From positions 1-57,001 of the forward strand of contig CALUWE010000011.1 of the NCBI GenBank assembly GCA_944324425.1: 57,001 bases of DNA. The letters are read 5' to 3'. This stretch comes from Candidatus Gastranaerophilales bacterium. Its GTDB lineage: Bacteria > Cyanobacteriota > Vampirovibrionia > Gastranaerophilales > Gastranaerophilaceae. This document shows positions 1 to 7,756 of the stretch, in pieces; the stretch's first letter is position 1, and each line of letters opens with the position of its first letter. The notes below the pieces were generated by a model. The model did not search any database and had not been told where the DNA came from. It worked only from the letters and a program-made list of their open reading frames with translations. Both the position numbers and the translations under genes were made by a program.

Positions 1-792
1 AATAAAGTTTCAATCAATAAAGAAGTTAAAGAAATTAAAGGCAGTTTGTTTGTAACAGAGCAAGAAACCGCCCAAATCATAATAAATAAACAACAGGAAA
101 AAGATGTTGAAGACTTGGAAATCATTTGGATGGCAACCGTGAGCAAAAACCCCATTATAAAATTTACGTTAGAAAAGCTTGCAATTCCTGAGGAACAAAG
201 AAGAATTCATTCTTCTTTGATGGCAAAAAGTATGAGTGCAATTATATCAGGTGCTTCCATATTGCCTTCATTTTTGGGGATGAATTACGGCATACAATCA
301 GCTTCTTATGCAACAGCAAGGCTTGCAAACAATTTAATTAATAAAAAAAATACGGATATTTTACAAAATTCGCCATTGACGGATACTGAGGCAATTGAAC
401 TTGCAGGTTTAATTGAAGATTTACAGGATGAAATTGTTATTGCATATTACTGTTATAAAAATTCTCTCATCAGGCTTAAAAATTTAAGAGAACAAATGCT
501 TCTTAAAAATAAAAATTATAATGATGCAATTAAGCATAACGACAACTTGGAAATAACGGTTAATTCCGCTGCTTGGCAAAACAAATTAATTGAAGAATAT
601 GAACTTAAACAGGAAGCAAAAAGATATTATTTAATGCTTCAAAGGTTAGCGGGAACGGAAGCTATTGATAAACTGAACCTTGTTGTATATGAACTCAAAA
701 CTCAAGGGGTTGAACAATCAGACCTTAATTTTGAAAAAAGAGAATTTAAGGCAGAATTTGTGAATGAAAAAAAGAAAGGAAGTAAAAAATGA
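1..792 (+). CDS. OEP/TolC-like helical protein, 5' partial
   Basis: The reading frame is open from base 1; a TTG at 46 could be taken as a start but nothing marks it, and codons 1-15 are also coding, so the gene most likely begins outside the window. The protein is mostly helical, with a small hydrophobic, Gly/Ser-rich stretch in the middle and a charged C-terminal half of long helices ending with a LAGTEAIDKL segment. That half resembles the helical hairpin of outer membrane efflux (TolC/OEP) proteins and matches the C-terminal half of the next gene in layout, so the two look like distant paralogues. The stop overlaps the next start (ATGA), indicating translational coupling. The exact function is unknown. 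Confidence 0.6.
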   Translation, partial: NKVSINKEVKEIKGSLFVTEQETAQIIINKQQEKDVEDLEIIWMATVSKNPIIKFTLEKLAIPEEQRRIHSSLMAKSMSAIISGASILPSFLGMNYGIQSASYATARLANNLINKKNTDILQNSPLTDTEAIELAGLIEDLQDEIVIAYYCYKNSLIRLKNLREQMLLKNKNYNDAIKHNDNLEITVNSAAWQNKLIEEYELKQEAKRYYLMLQRLAGTEAIDKLNLVVYELKTQGVEQSDLNFEKREFKAEFVNEKKKGSKK

Positions 793-1658
793 AGAAATTA
801 ATTTTATTTGCCTTTCTTATGCTTTCTGCCCCCTCATATGCAGGCATTACTTATGAAACCTTAAACATTCAAGCACCTTACGCTACAAGGCTTGGGGTCG
901 GAGATAAGCCCGAAATTCAATATGAAGAAGTAAAAGCAACAACTAAAAAAAATGAAATTATTGCAAAAACAATTGAAGACAAAGAAGACAATTTAAGCCT
1001 AAAAGATTTAAACATCAAATATTTGGCAGATGAAATTTCAGCCGAAATGGATATGGATTCGGCGGTTATTTTATCTGATTTAAGCTTGCTTTATAATAGC
1101 GCAATACAAAGAAGCGAAACCATAAGATATGCAATATATAAGCTTTCAAACCCCGAAGAAAACAAACCGGATGAAGGCGCAATTAAAAAAATTCTAAAGC
1201 CGATTGCAAGTTTTTCATCCATTGCGGGAACCGCCCTATCAAATAACCCCTATATGGCAACAGGCGCTTTAATCGGGGGAAGCTTAATAGGGGCTATGAC
1301 CTCGGACGATAAAAAAGTGAATTACAAATTCACAAAAGTAAATGACGCCGATATGGTGGTTTTGGTTCGAAAAATAGATGAGCTTCAAAAGAAACTTCTT
1401 TTTCTTTATATGGATTATATTACCGCAAAAGAACTTTATAAAATGGCCGAAGATAACGTTCAAAAAAGAAAAATTATGTATGATACAGTTCAAAAAGAAG
1501 GTACAAGAGAAGAAATTATCATAGCCGACGTTTTTTACAGAGATGCTCAGGAATATTTGATAAAAACAAAGGCAAAATTTGATTTATCAAGAACAATATT
1601 AGAGAACCTAACAGGAAAAGAAGCACTTTTAGAAATTGAGAAAGCCGATAAAAAATAA
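789..1658 (+). CDS. Secreted OEP/TolC-like envelope protein
   Basis: This 289-aa protein begins with a clear signal peptide (MKKLILFAFLMLSAPSYAG). A Gly/Ala-rich hydrophobic stretch lies near residues 140-170, and long amphipathic helices follow. The C-terminal part (YMDYITAKELYKMAEDN, then an alanine/lysine-rich helix, then LENLTGKEAL) follows the pattern of one TolC repeat, in which the second helix ends in L-x-x-L-x-G. Only about half of a TolC protomer is present and no beta-strand region is obvious, so it is probably not a canonical outer-membrane channel. It overlaps the upstream gene by four bases and ends at a bidirectional terminator. The fold is inferred by eye. Confidence 0.6.
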   Translation: MKKLILFAFLMLSAPSYAGITYETLNIQAPYATRLGVGDKPEIQYEEVKATTKKNEIIAKTIEDKEDNLSLKDLNIKYLADEISAEMDMDSAVILSDLSLLYNSAIQRSETIRYAIYKLSNPEENKPDEGAIKKILKPIASFSSIAGTALSNNPYMATGALIGGSLIGAMTSDDKKVNYKFTKVNDADMVVLVRKIDELQKKLLFLYMDYITAKELYKMAEDNVQKRKIMYDTVQKEGTREEIIIADVFYRDAQEYLIKTKAKFDLSRTILENLTGKEALLEIEKADKK

Positions 1659-1688
1659 AAAAGCCGAAAAATTAATCTCGGCTTTTTT
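1657..1688. terminator. Bidirectional intrinsic terminator
   Basis: AAAAAAGCCGA (1657-1667) and TCGGCTTTTTT (1678-1688) form a perfect stem with A and T runs on the two sides. It lies between the convergent OEP-like gene and dnaB and overlaps the stop codon of the former. Confidence 0.85.
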
Positions 1689-1689
1689 A

Positions 1690-3051
1690 TTATTCCATAT
1701 TCTGTTTAAGCGGGTTTTTAAATTTGGTTGTTGCCCCTTGAAAGAGTAATTCAACTTCCCCCGTGGGGCCGTTTCTTTGTTTTGCAATTATAATTTTGGC
1801 TTTATTTTTAACATTCGGGTTTTCTTTATCGTAATATTCTTCCCTGTATATAAACATTACAATATCGGCATCCTGTTCTATTGCGCCTGATTCCCTAAGG
1901 TCTGATAACATAGGTCTTTTATCGTTTCTTTCTTCCACTTTACGTGAAAGCTGGGATAGCGCAATTATTGGAACATTTAATTCCCTTGCAAGAGATTTTA
2001 AACCCCTTGAAATTGCCGAAATTTGTTGAATTCTATCAGATGAACTTTTATCATCGATTAATTGAAGATAATCAATAATAACCATCCCTAAATCAGGCCT
2101 TTGCATTTTTAATCTTCTGCACTTTGCTCTAATATCAGAAACCGATACCCCTGCCGTATCATCAATATAAAGAGGGCTGACGTGCAATTTGTCCATACAT
2201 TCTGCTATTCTTTGCCAATCGCTTGGTGCAATATCACCGGTTCTTACCCTTTGCGCGTCAATTTCGGCTTCAGAACATAAAATTCTTTGCACCAATTGAA
2301 CTTTTGACATTTCAAGAGAAAATATTGCAACCGGAATTTTATGCTGAATTGCGATATTTTGCCCTATATTAAGAGCAAATGCCGTTTTCCCCATTGAAGG
2401 ACGTGCAGCCAATATTATTAAATCAGACCTTTGAAATCCTGCGGTCATTGCGTCTAAATCATAATAATCAGAAGGAACGCCCGTGTAGGTTCCTTTGTTG
2501 TTATACCTGTATTCAAGTTGTTCAACTGTTTCTGGCAAAATTGAGCTTAAGGTTTCCAATTGGCCTGATGTTTTACTTTGAGAAATTTCAAAAATTAATT
2601 TTTCTGCATATTCAAGAGATGTTTTTGATTCGGGGTTTTTAAAAGATTCTTCAATAATTAAAGAGCCTGCATTAATTAACTCTCTTTTAAGTGCGCTTTC
2701 TTTTATGATATTTGCGTAATATTCAATATTTGAAGTTAAAATTGTATCAATAACCAAATCATTCAAATATTCTCTGCCGCCAATCGAATCAAGTGCATTT
2801 TTAGAGTTAAAATATTCCGCAATGGATAATGAATCAATGGGTTTATTTTGATTGAACAAAAGCATCATTGCTTCATAAATAAGCTTATTTCTCGGGCTGT
2901 AAAAAGATTCGGGCTTTAAGATTTCAACCACCCTATTCATAGTTTCATTGGGGTTAATTAAAATTGCCCCCAAAACCGCTTCTTCCGCTTCAATGCTGTG
3001 AGGCGGCAACTTAGAAGATATTTTTGTCGATGTTTTTGTTTGTGCAACCAT
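1690..3051 (-). CDS. dnaB: Replicative DNA helicase DnaB
   Basis: This is the hexameric helicase that unwinds DNA at the replication fork. The 453-aa length is normal. The N-terminal DnaB domain begins at PPHSIEAEEAVLGAIL (about residues 16-31). The RecA-like domain has Walker A ARPSMGKTAF (about 216-225), Walker B VIIDYLQLI and the downstream LSQLSR and SGAIEQDADIV motifs. No intein is present. The ATG is preceded by AGGGA at a spacing of 8 nt and by a TATACT -10 box further upstream. The gene stands alone on the minus strand. Confidence 0.97.
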   Translation of the reverse strand: MVAQTKTSTKISSKLPPHSIEAEEAVLGAILINPNETMNRVVEILKPESFYSPRNKLIYEAMMLLFNQNKPIDSLSIAEYFNSKNALDSIGGREYLNDLVIDTILTSNIEYYANIIKESALKRELINAGSLIIEESFKNPESKTSLEYAEKLIFEISQSKTSGQLETLSSILPETVEQLEYRYNNKGTYTGVPSDYYDLDAMTAGFQRSDLIILAARPSMGKTAFALNIGQNIAIQHKIPVAIFSLEMSKVQLVQRILCSEAEIDAQRVRTGDIAPSDWQRIAECMDKLHVSPLYIDDTAGVSVSDIRAKCRRLKMQRPDLGMVIIDYLQLIDDKSSSDRIQQISAISRGLKSLARELNVPIIALSQLSRKVEERNDKRPMLSDLRESGAIEQDADIVMFIYREEYYDKENPNVKNKAKIIIAKQRNGPTGEVELLFQGATTKFKNPLKQNME

Positions 3052-3109
3052 AAATTAAATCCCTGACTTATTAAAAGTATAGAATAAAAGTTAGCATGAT
3101 AAACGCACA

Positions 3110-3137
3110 TTGTAACAAAAATTTATTTAACTATACT
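3110..3137 (+). promoter_or_regulatory. Putative promoter of an intergenic RNA
   Basis: TTGTAA (3110-3115) and TATACT (3132-3137) are separated by 16 bp. No ORF follows before the terminator at 3265-3292, so the site may drive a short non-coding transcript. It was found by eye only. Confidence 0.4.
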
Positions 3138-3143
3138 AAAGTA

Positions 3144-3292
3144 TGAAAAAATTCTAACTAAAGTCTGATTCAAAAAAGGGGCTCAAAAGTATATTATTAA
3201 CCTATGGATTAGATAAACATCCTTAAAAAAGCAATTTATATCTAACTGGTGATGGCAATACAGTGGAGCTTGAGAAATCGGCTCCTTTTTTT
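3144..3292 (+). ncRNA. Candidate small RNA upstream of manC
   Basis: The 304-bp gap between dnaB and manC has no convincing ORF but does have a promoter-like pair, an internal stem (TTAGATA 3209-3215 with TATCTAA 3239-3245) and a terminator-like hairpin before the manC promoter. This gives a predicted transcript of about 150 nt. It matches no RNA family that I recognise: no SRP apical motif, tmRNA, RNase P or known riboswitch core. It could instead be a long manC leader that terminates early. Confidence 0.35.
3265..3292 (+). terminator. Terminator-like hairpin before manC
   Basis: GGAGC (3265-3269) pairs with GCTCC (3281-3285), followed by TTTTTTTATTT. The stem is short, though the inner GA/TC can extend it. 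It would end transcription coming from the dnaB-manC gap, or attenuate manC. Confidence 0.5.
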
Positions 3293-3294
3293 AT

Positions 3295-3322
3295 TTCACA
3301 AAGAAAAAGTTTATTGTATAAT
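3295..3322 (+). promoter_or_regulatory. Promoter of manC
   Basis: TTCACA (3295-3300, one mismatch to consensus) and a perfect TATAAT (3317-3322) are spaced by 16 bp. They lie just upstream of the AGGTGGAG ribosome binding site (3340-3347). Confidence 0.65.
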
Positions 3323-3355
3323 AGATTTTGTATTAACTTAGGTGGAGTTTATTTT

Positions 3356-4753
3356 ATGTATGGTATTATCTTAGCCGGCGGTTCAGGTTCAAGACTTTGG
3401 CCCTTATCAAGAGAGTTGTATCCGAAACAGCTTTTAAAATTGAACACCGAAAAGAGCCTTCTTGAAGCTACCTATCTGAGATTAAAAAGCTTCATAAACG
3501 TAGATAACATCATAAGCATTACGAATAAAAAACACTACTCAAATGTTAAATCGCAATTAGACCAAATTGCAAAAGAACCCGTTTTGCTGTCGGAACCGGT
3601 TTCAAAAAACACTGCACCGGCCGCAAGCTTGTGTGTCAAATACATCTTGGACAAAAACGGGGATGACCTTATTTTGGTTACTCCTTCAGACCATTTAATT
3701 AAAGACAACAAACTTTTTAGAGAAACCGTTGCAATCGGTGAAAAATATGCAAAAGAAGGAAAAATTGTAACCTTCGGCGTTAAGCCGGCTTCACCCCAAA
3801 CGGGTTATGGCTACATCAAAGCAGGAAAAGATATAAACAAAGAAGCATATATTGCACAAGAATTTAAAGAAAAACCTGATGAAAAAACAGCTAAAAAATA
3901 TTTTAAATCCGGTAAATATTTCTGGAATTCAGGAATATTCTTATTCAAAGCAAGCGTCTTTATGGAAGCTCTTTCAAAATATGCACCTGAAATTTATTCC
4001 GTTTTGAAAGAATTTAATTTCAAAAAAGAAACAGATGCCGACTTTATGAAATTCGACAAAATGCCTTCTATTTCAATAGATTATGCAGTTATGGAAAGAG
4101 CGGATAACATTGTAATTGTTCCTCTGAAATCCGATTGGAATGACCTTGGCTGCTGGGAATCAATTTATGAAATTAATAACAAAAATAAAGACGGAAATGT
4201 TTTTATCGGAAACGTTATTGAAAAAGATTGCAAAAATTCAATGTTATATTCCTCTGACAGACTTATTGCAGGGGTAGGCTTAAATGATATTTTGCTTGTT
4301 GAAACGGCAGATGCAATTTTGGTTTGCGATAAAAATAAAACTCAAGATGTAAAATTTGTTTATGACAAATTAAAAGAAATGAACAATGAAACCCACAGAA
4401 TTCATACCACTGTATATCGTCCTTGGGGTTATTACACTGTTTTAAACCAAGGAGAAGGGTATTTAACAAAAATGATTTGCGTTTCTCCAAGAGGACAGTT
4501 GAGCTTGCAATCTCATAATTTCAGATCCGAACATTGGGTTGTATTAAGCGGTTCCGCAAGAGTTACGCTGGACAATAAAACGTTTATATTAAAACCCGGC
4601 TCCAGCATAGACATTCCCGTTAAAATGAAGCACTCTTTAGGGAACCCTTATGACGCCGAGCTCAAGATTATTGAAGTTCAAAAGGGCGACAAATTAATAG
4701 AAGAAGACATTATAAGATACAAAGATATTTATGGAAGAGTTAAGGCAGAGTAA
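3356..4753 (+). CDS. manC: Mannose-1-phosphate guanylyltransferase / mannose-6-phosphate isomerase
   Basis: This enzyme makes GDP-mannose for surface polysaccharide; the bifunctional type also isomerises fructose-6-P to mannose-6-P. The nucleotidyltransferase domain starts at once with MYGIILAGGSGSRLWP, with PKQ following the signature. FWNSGIFLFKA is typical of the family. The C-terminal cupin (SLQSHNFRSEHWVVLSG and later IDIPVKMKHSLGNP) is the isomerase part. The start at 3356 is chosen because AGGTGGAG lies 8 nt upstream and the sugar-nucleotide motif begins right after; an upstream in-frame ATG at 3263 would overlap a terminator and promoter. The next gene overlaps its 3' end, consistent with a polysaccharide or lipid glycosylation operon. 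Confidence 0.95.
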   Translation: MYGIILAGGSGSRLWPLSRELYPKQLLKLNTEKSLLEATYLRLKSFINVDNIISITNKKHYSNVKSQLDQIAKEPVLLSEPVSKNTAPAASLCVKYILDKNGDDLILVTPSDHLIKDNKLFRETVAIGEKYAKEGKIVTFGVKPASPQTGYGYIKAGKDINKEAYIAQEFKEKPDEKTAKKYFKSGKYFWNSGIFLFKASVFMEALSKYAPEIYSVLKEFNFKKETDADFMKFDKMPSISIDYAVMERADNIVIVPLKSDWNDLGCWESIYEINNKNKDGNVFIGNVIEKDCKNSMLYSSDRLIAGVGLNDILLVETADAILVCDKNKTQDVKFVYDKLKEMNNETHRIHTTVYRPWGYYTVLNQGEGYLTKMICVSPRGQLSLQSHNFRSEHWVVLSGSARVTLDNKTFILKPGSSIDIPVKMKHSLGNPYDAELKIIEVQKGDKLIEEDIIRYKDIYGRVKAE

Positions 4754-6212
4754 AATTTCACCAAATGCTATAATTATTGGTATAATTTATGCCTCAATTA
4801 CACTTTTGTCTCTTTTTCGCCATGAGATATGGGCAGATGAAGCACAGGTGTGGATGATATGCAAATATATATCTCTGCCTGATTTGTTTTCACATTTGAT
4901 TAATGAAGGACATCCTCCGTTTTTCTATTTAATTGTTATGCCTTTTGCCAAATTGTTTGACAATATTATTTGGATGCAGTTAATTTGTTGGTTATCTTGT
5001 GTTTTAGCGGTTTTTCTTTTATGGAATAATTCAAAGTTTACTACTTTGACAAAAACGGTTATTACAATTTCCGCTCCGTTTATTTATTTTTTTCCGACAG
5101 TTGCAAGAAGTTATTCAATAATTCCTTTGTTTGTATTTTTACTTGCGATATTTCACGATAAAACAAAAGAACATCCCTTTGTTTATACTTTTTTGTTAAT
5201 TGCTCTGACTCATACTCACGTCATTATGGCAATGTTTACTTTTCTTTTGTTTATAAGATTTTTGTATATAAATATTTATCTGCCGTATAAAAATAAAGAA
5301 AAGCAGGATAAAAAATATATTATCTCATCGATATTAATTATTCTCGGGTTTTTTGGGCTTTTTATTCAGCTTGTCGGAACAACGTCGAGTAATGCGGCAA
5401 TAAACTTTGACAACAAAGATTATTTAGGTTCGATTACAAGGGTTTTTGGGCTTTTTATATTTAATTCGTTTGATTCTTTCTTCCTTAGAGCAAGCAGCTT
5501 AAAGATAAACCTCTACACAATTTTAATGCCCGTTTTAACCATAGCCGCTTGGATATTTGCAAATGTGCAAATATTTAAAAAAAGCAAAAAAATGTTTCTG
5601 TTTCTGTTTCTCTCCGTATTTTTCCAATTCGCAATTTATGTTTTTACATATGCATATCACATATATCCGACAAGAATTTATATTGTGCACACGATTCTTA
5701 TTTTTAGCGCTTGGATAATTTTAAAAGAAGAAAACAAAAAGCTATTAAATCTTGCGGTTATTTTTGTTTTCCTTTTAACGTTTATAAACAGCTTTAAAAA
5801 CTACTACGGGGATATATTATTTGACTACACCCCCTCATATAAATTTTCACAATTTATGAAGCAAAATATAGATTTTAATAATTCCGAAATATATATTGAT
5901 AACCCTAACGGGGCAATTGCACTCGCATATTATATAGACCCTGCGGAAATTATAAATATTTATCAAGAAAAACCTATCAAATATATTCATTGGGGAGATT
6001 ATTTCCTTTTAGATAAAGGTTATTGGCAGCATATATTTTCGGAAAAAAGAAAAAACGGCAACAAAAAAGACTTGTACGTTCTGATTAATAATGACTGCAC
6101 GCAAGGCTTTTGCGAAAAACAAACTCAACAAGATTCTTTTGAAAAAATATACAAAACCGGAGATTCTTTATCTAACGGTGAAGATTTTACATTATATAAA
6201 TTCAGGGAGTAA
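4731..6212 (+). CDS. Polytopic membrane glycosyltransferase (GT39/ArnT-like), copy 1
   Basis: This 493-aa protein has about ten hydrophobic segments and an early loop containing HEIWADEAQVW, the acidic D/E motif characteristic of GT-C enzymes that use polyprenyl-phosphate sugars (PMT/ArnT/GT83 relatives). A soluble C-terminal part of about 110 residues follows. It probably transfers a sugar to an envelope acceptor on the outer face of the inner membrane, which suits its position directly after manC with a 23-nt overlap. The donor and acceptor are not known. It shares an exact 559-bp block with the next gene and differs from it elsewhere. The ATG at 4731 has no clear ribosome binding site, so translation may depend on manC. 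Confidence 0.8.
   Translation: MEELRQSKISPNAIIIGIIYASITLLSLFRHEIWADEAQVWMICKYISLPDLFSHLINEGHPPFFYLIVMPFAKLFDNIIWMQLICWLSCVLAVFLLWNNSKFTTLTKTVITISAPFIYFFPTVARSYSIIPLFVFLLAIFHDKTKEHPFVYTFLLIALTHTHVIMAMFTFLLFIRFLYINIYLPYKNKEKQDKKYIISSILIILGFFGLFIQLVGTTSSNAAINFDNKDYLGSITRVFGLFIFNSFDSFFLRASSLKINLYTILMPVLTIAAWIFANVQIFKKSKKMFLFLFLSVFFQFAIYVFTYAYHIYPTRIYIVHTILIFSAWIILKEENKKLLNLAVIFVFLLTFINSFKNYYGDILFDYTPSYKFSQFMKQNIDFNNSEIYIDNPNGAIALAYYIDPAEIINIYQEKPIKYIHWGDYFLLDKGYWQHIFSEKRKNGNKKDLYVLINNDCTQGFCEKQTQQDSFEKIYKTGDSLSNGEDFTLYKFRE
4836..5394 (+). repeat. Exact 559-bp direct repeat, copy A
   Basis: From GATGAAGCACAGG to GTCGAGTAATG the sequence is base-for-base the same as 6313-6871, offset 1477 bp, as read by eye line by line. 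Outside these limits the two glycosyltransferase genes differ in both DNA and protein. It encodes residues 36-221 of copy 1. Confidence 0.95.
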
Positions 6213-6213
6213 T

Positions 6214-7728
6214 ATGAATATCTTAAATAAAAAAACCGCCGTAAATATACTTATTGCAATTTTATACGCAGCAATTACAATGTTTTCGGTAATGCACCAT
6301 GAAATTTGGTCGGATGAAGCACAGGTGTGGATGATATGCAAATATATATCTCTGCCTGATTTGTTTTCACATTTGATTAATGAAGGACATCCTCCGTTTT
6401 TCTATTTAATTGTTATGCCTTTTGCCAAATTGTTTGACAATATTATTTGGATGCAGTTAATTTGTTGGTTATCTTGTGTTTTAGCGGTTTTTCTTTTATG
6501 GAATAATTCAAAGTTTACTACTTTGACAAAAACGGTTATTACAATTTCCGCTCCGTTTATTTATTTTTTTCCGACAGTTGCAAGAAGTTATTCAATAATT
6601 CCTTTGTTTGTATTTTTACTTGCGATATTTCACGATAAAACAAAAGAACATCCCTTTGTTTATACTTTTTTGTTAATTGCTCTGACTCATACTCACGTCA
6701 TTATGGCAATGTTTACTTTTCTTTTGTTTATAAGATTTTTGTATATAAATATTTATCTGCCGTATAAAAATAAAGAAAAGCAGGATAAAAAATATATTAT
6801 CTCATCGATATTAATTATTCTCGGGTTTTTTGGGCTTTTTATTCAGCTTGTCGGAACAACGTCGAGTAATGTCTATATAACTTTTAGGGATGATGATAAA
6901 GTTGCGGCGCTTGCAAGAATAATATTTGCTTTTATTTTTGGTTCAATGGATGCCTACTACATTAAATCACACGCAAACTATTTTAACTTTTGGACAATCA
7001 GCTATTGTTTAATTTATATGGCAACATTTGCTTTAATGGCAATAATGCTTTTCAAAAACAACAAAAAATTATTCCTGTTGTTTTTGATTCCTTCCTTGTT
7101 TCAAATTGCGGTTTATACAACTACATATAACCAGCTGGTGCTGCCCACAAGAATATTCACTTTATACACAATTATAATTTTTGCATTTTGGATTTTATTT
7201 AAGGAAGACAATTTTAGTGAGACAGGTTTTTTAAGCAAAAAGAAAAACATAAAGGCAATCTTTACTTTGTTTTTCGCCCTCATGATTTTTAACGGCATAA
7301 AAAGTTATTATGCGGATGTTGCCTTTGACTATTCGGCATCCAAAAAAATGGCGCTTTTTATAAAAAATAATTACATAGACAAAGGCAAAAACCCGATAAT
7401 TTTTTCTGACACAATTAATTTCACGGTAGCAATCAACTATTATCTTGACCCCGAAAATAATTTGTACTGGGCAAAAACAGGCAGACCTTATAAATATGTG
7501 GTTTGGGGAAAAGACATAGTCCCAACATTTACGGAAGACAAATGGAGATATTATTTTAGCGAAATCAGAAAAATAGACAAAAAATCAACCCTGCTTATAG
7601 TGAAAGATCTGAATGCCTTTTGGGACATAAAGGCAAATCTTGAATGGAAGGATTTTAACCTTGTTTATATATCGGGTGATTCGCTTGAATATTTTGAAAA
7701 ATTCAGACTGTATGAATACAAATACTAA
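6214..7728 (+). CDS. Polytopic membrane glycosyltransferase (GT39/ArnT-like), copy 2
   Basis: This 504-aa paralogue of the preceding gene has the same early HEIWSDEAQVW motif and multiple membrane spans. Residues 34-219 are identical to copy 1; the rest, including the last transmembrane helices and the soluble C-terminal part, is clearly diverged. The start at 6214 is chosen because AGGGAG lies 5 nt upstream and it follows the copy 1 stop by one base; the longer frame opening at 6091 would overlap copy 1. Different C-terminal parts with a shared catalytic core suggest the two act on related donors but different acceptors. This is inference. Confidence 0.8.
   Translation: MNILNKKTAVNILIAILYAAITMFSVMHHEIWSDEAQVWMICKYISLPDLFSHLINEGHPPFFYLIVMPFAKLFDNIIWMQLICWLSCVLAVFLLWNNSKFTTLTKTVITISAPFIYFFPTVARSYSIIPLFVFLLAIFHDKTKEHPFVYTFLLIALTHTHVIMAMFTFLLFIRFLYINIYLPYKNKEKQDKKYIISSILIILGFFGLFIQLVGTTSSNVYITFRDDDKVAALARIIFAFIFGSMDAYYIKSHANYFNFWTISYCLIYMATFALMAIMLFKNNKKLFLLFLIPSLFQIAVYTTTYNQLVLPTRIFTLYTIIIFAFWILFKEDNFSETGFLSKKKNIKAIFTLFFALMIFNGIKSYYADVAFDYSASKKMALFIKNNYIDKGKNPIIFSDTINFTVAINYYLDPENNLYWAKTGRPYKYVVWGKDIVPTFTEDKWRYYFSEIRKIDKKSTLLIVKDLNAFWDIKANLEWKDFNLVYISGDSLEYFEKFRLYEYKY
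6313..6871 (+). repeat. Exact 559-bp direct repeat, copy B
   Basis: This is the second copy of 4836-5394. The borders are abrupt: the base before and the bases after differ, with no gradual decay, which is typical of gene conversion or a recent unequal exchange. Confidence 0.95.
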
Positions 7729-7754
7729 AAAGGAGGTTAAATAACCTCCTTTTT
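7727..7754. terminator. Bidirectional intrinsic terminator
   Basis: AAAAAGGAGGTT (7727-7738) and AACCTCCTTTTT (7743-7754) form a 12-bp perfect stem with loop AAAT. It lies between the convergent glycosyltransferase gene and trpS. Confidence 0.9.
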
Positions 7755-7756
7755 AT

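Noticed and set aside
3200-3292. GGTGATGGCA stretch resembling a fluoride riboswitch core
   Set aside because: The complementary strand expected after the core and the conserved GCTGATG element are missing, and manC is not a fluoride-responsive gene.
3263-3355. 31-codon N-terminal extension of manC
   Set aside because: It overlaps the terminator-like hairpin and the promoter, and the family begins at MYGIILAGG with a clear ribosome site at 3340-3347.
6091-6213. 41-codon N-terminal extension of the second glycosyltransferase
   Set aside because: It overlaps the coding end of the first copy; ATG at 6214 has AGGGAG in front and aligns with copy 1.
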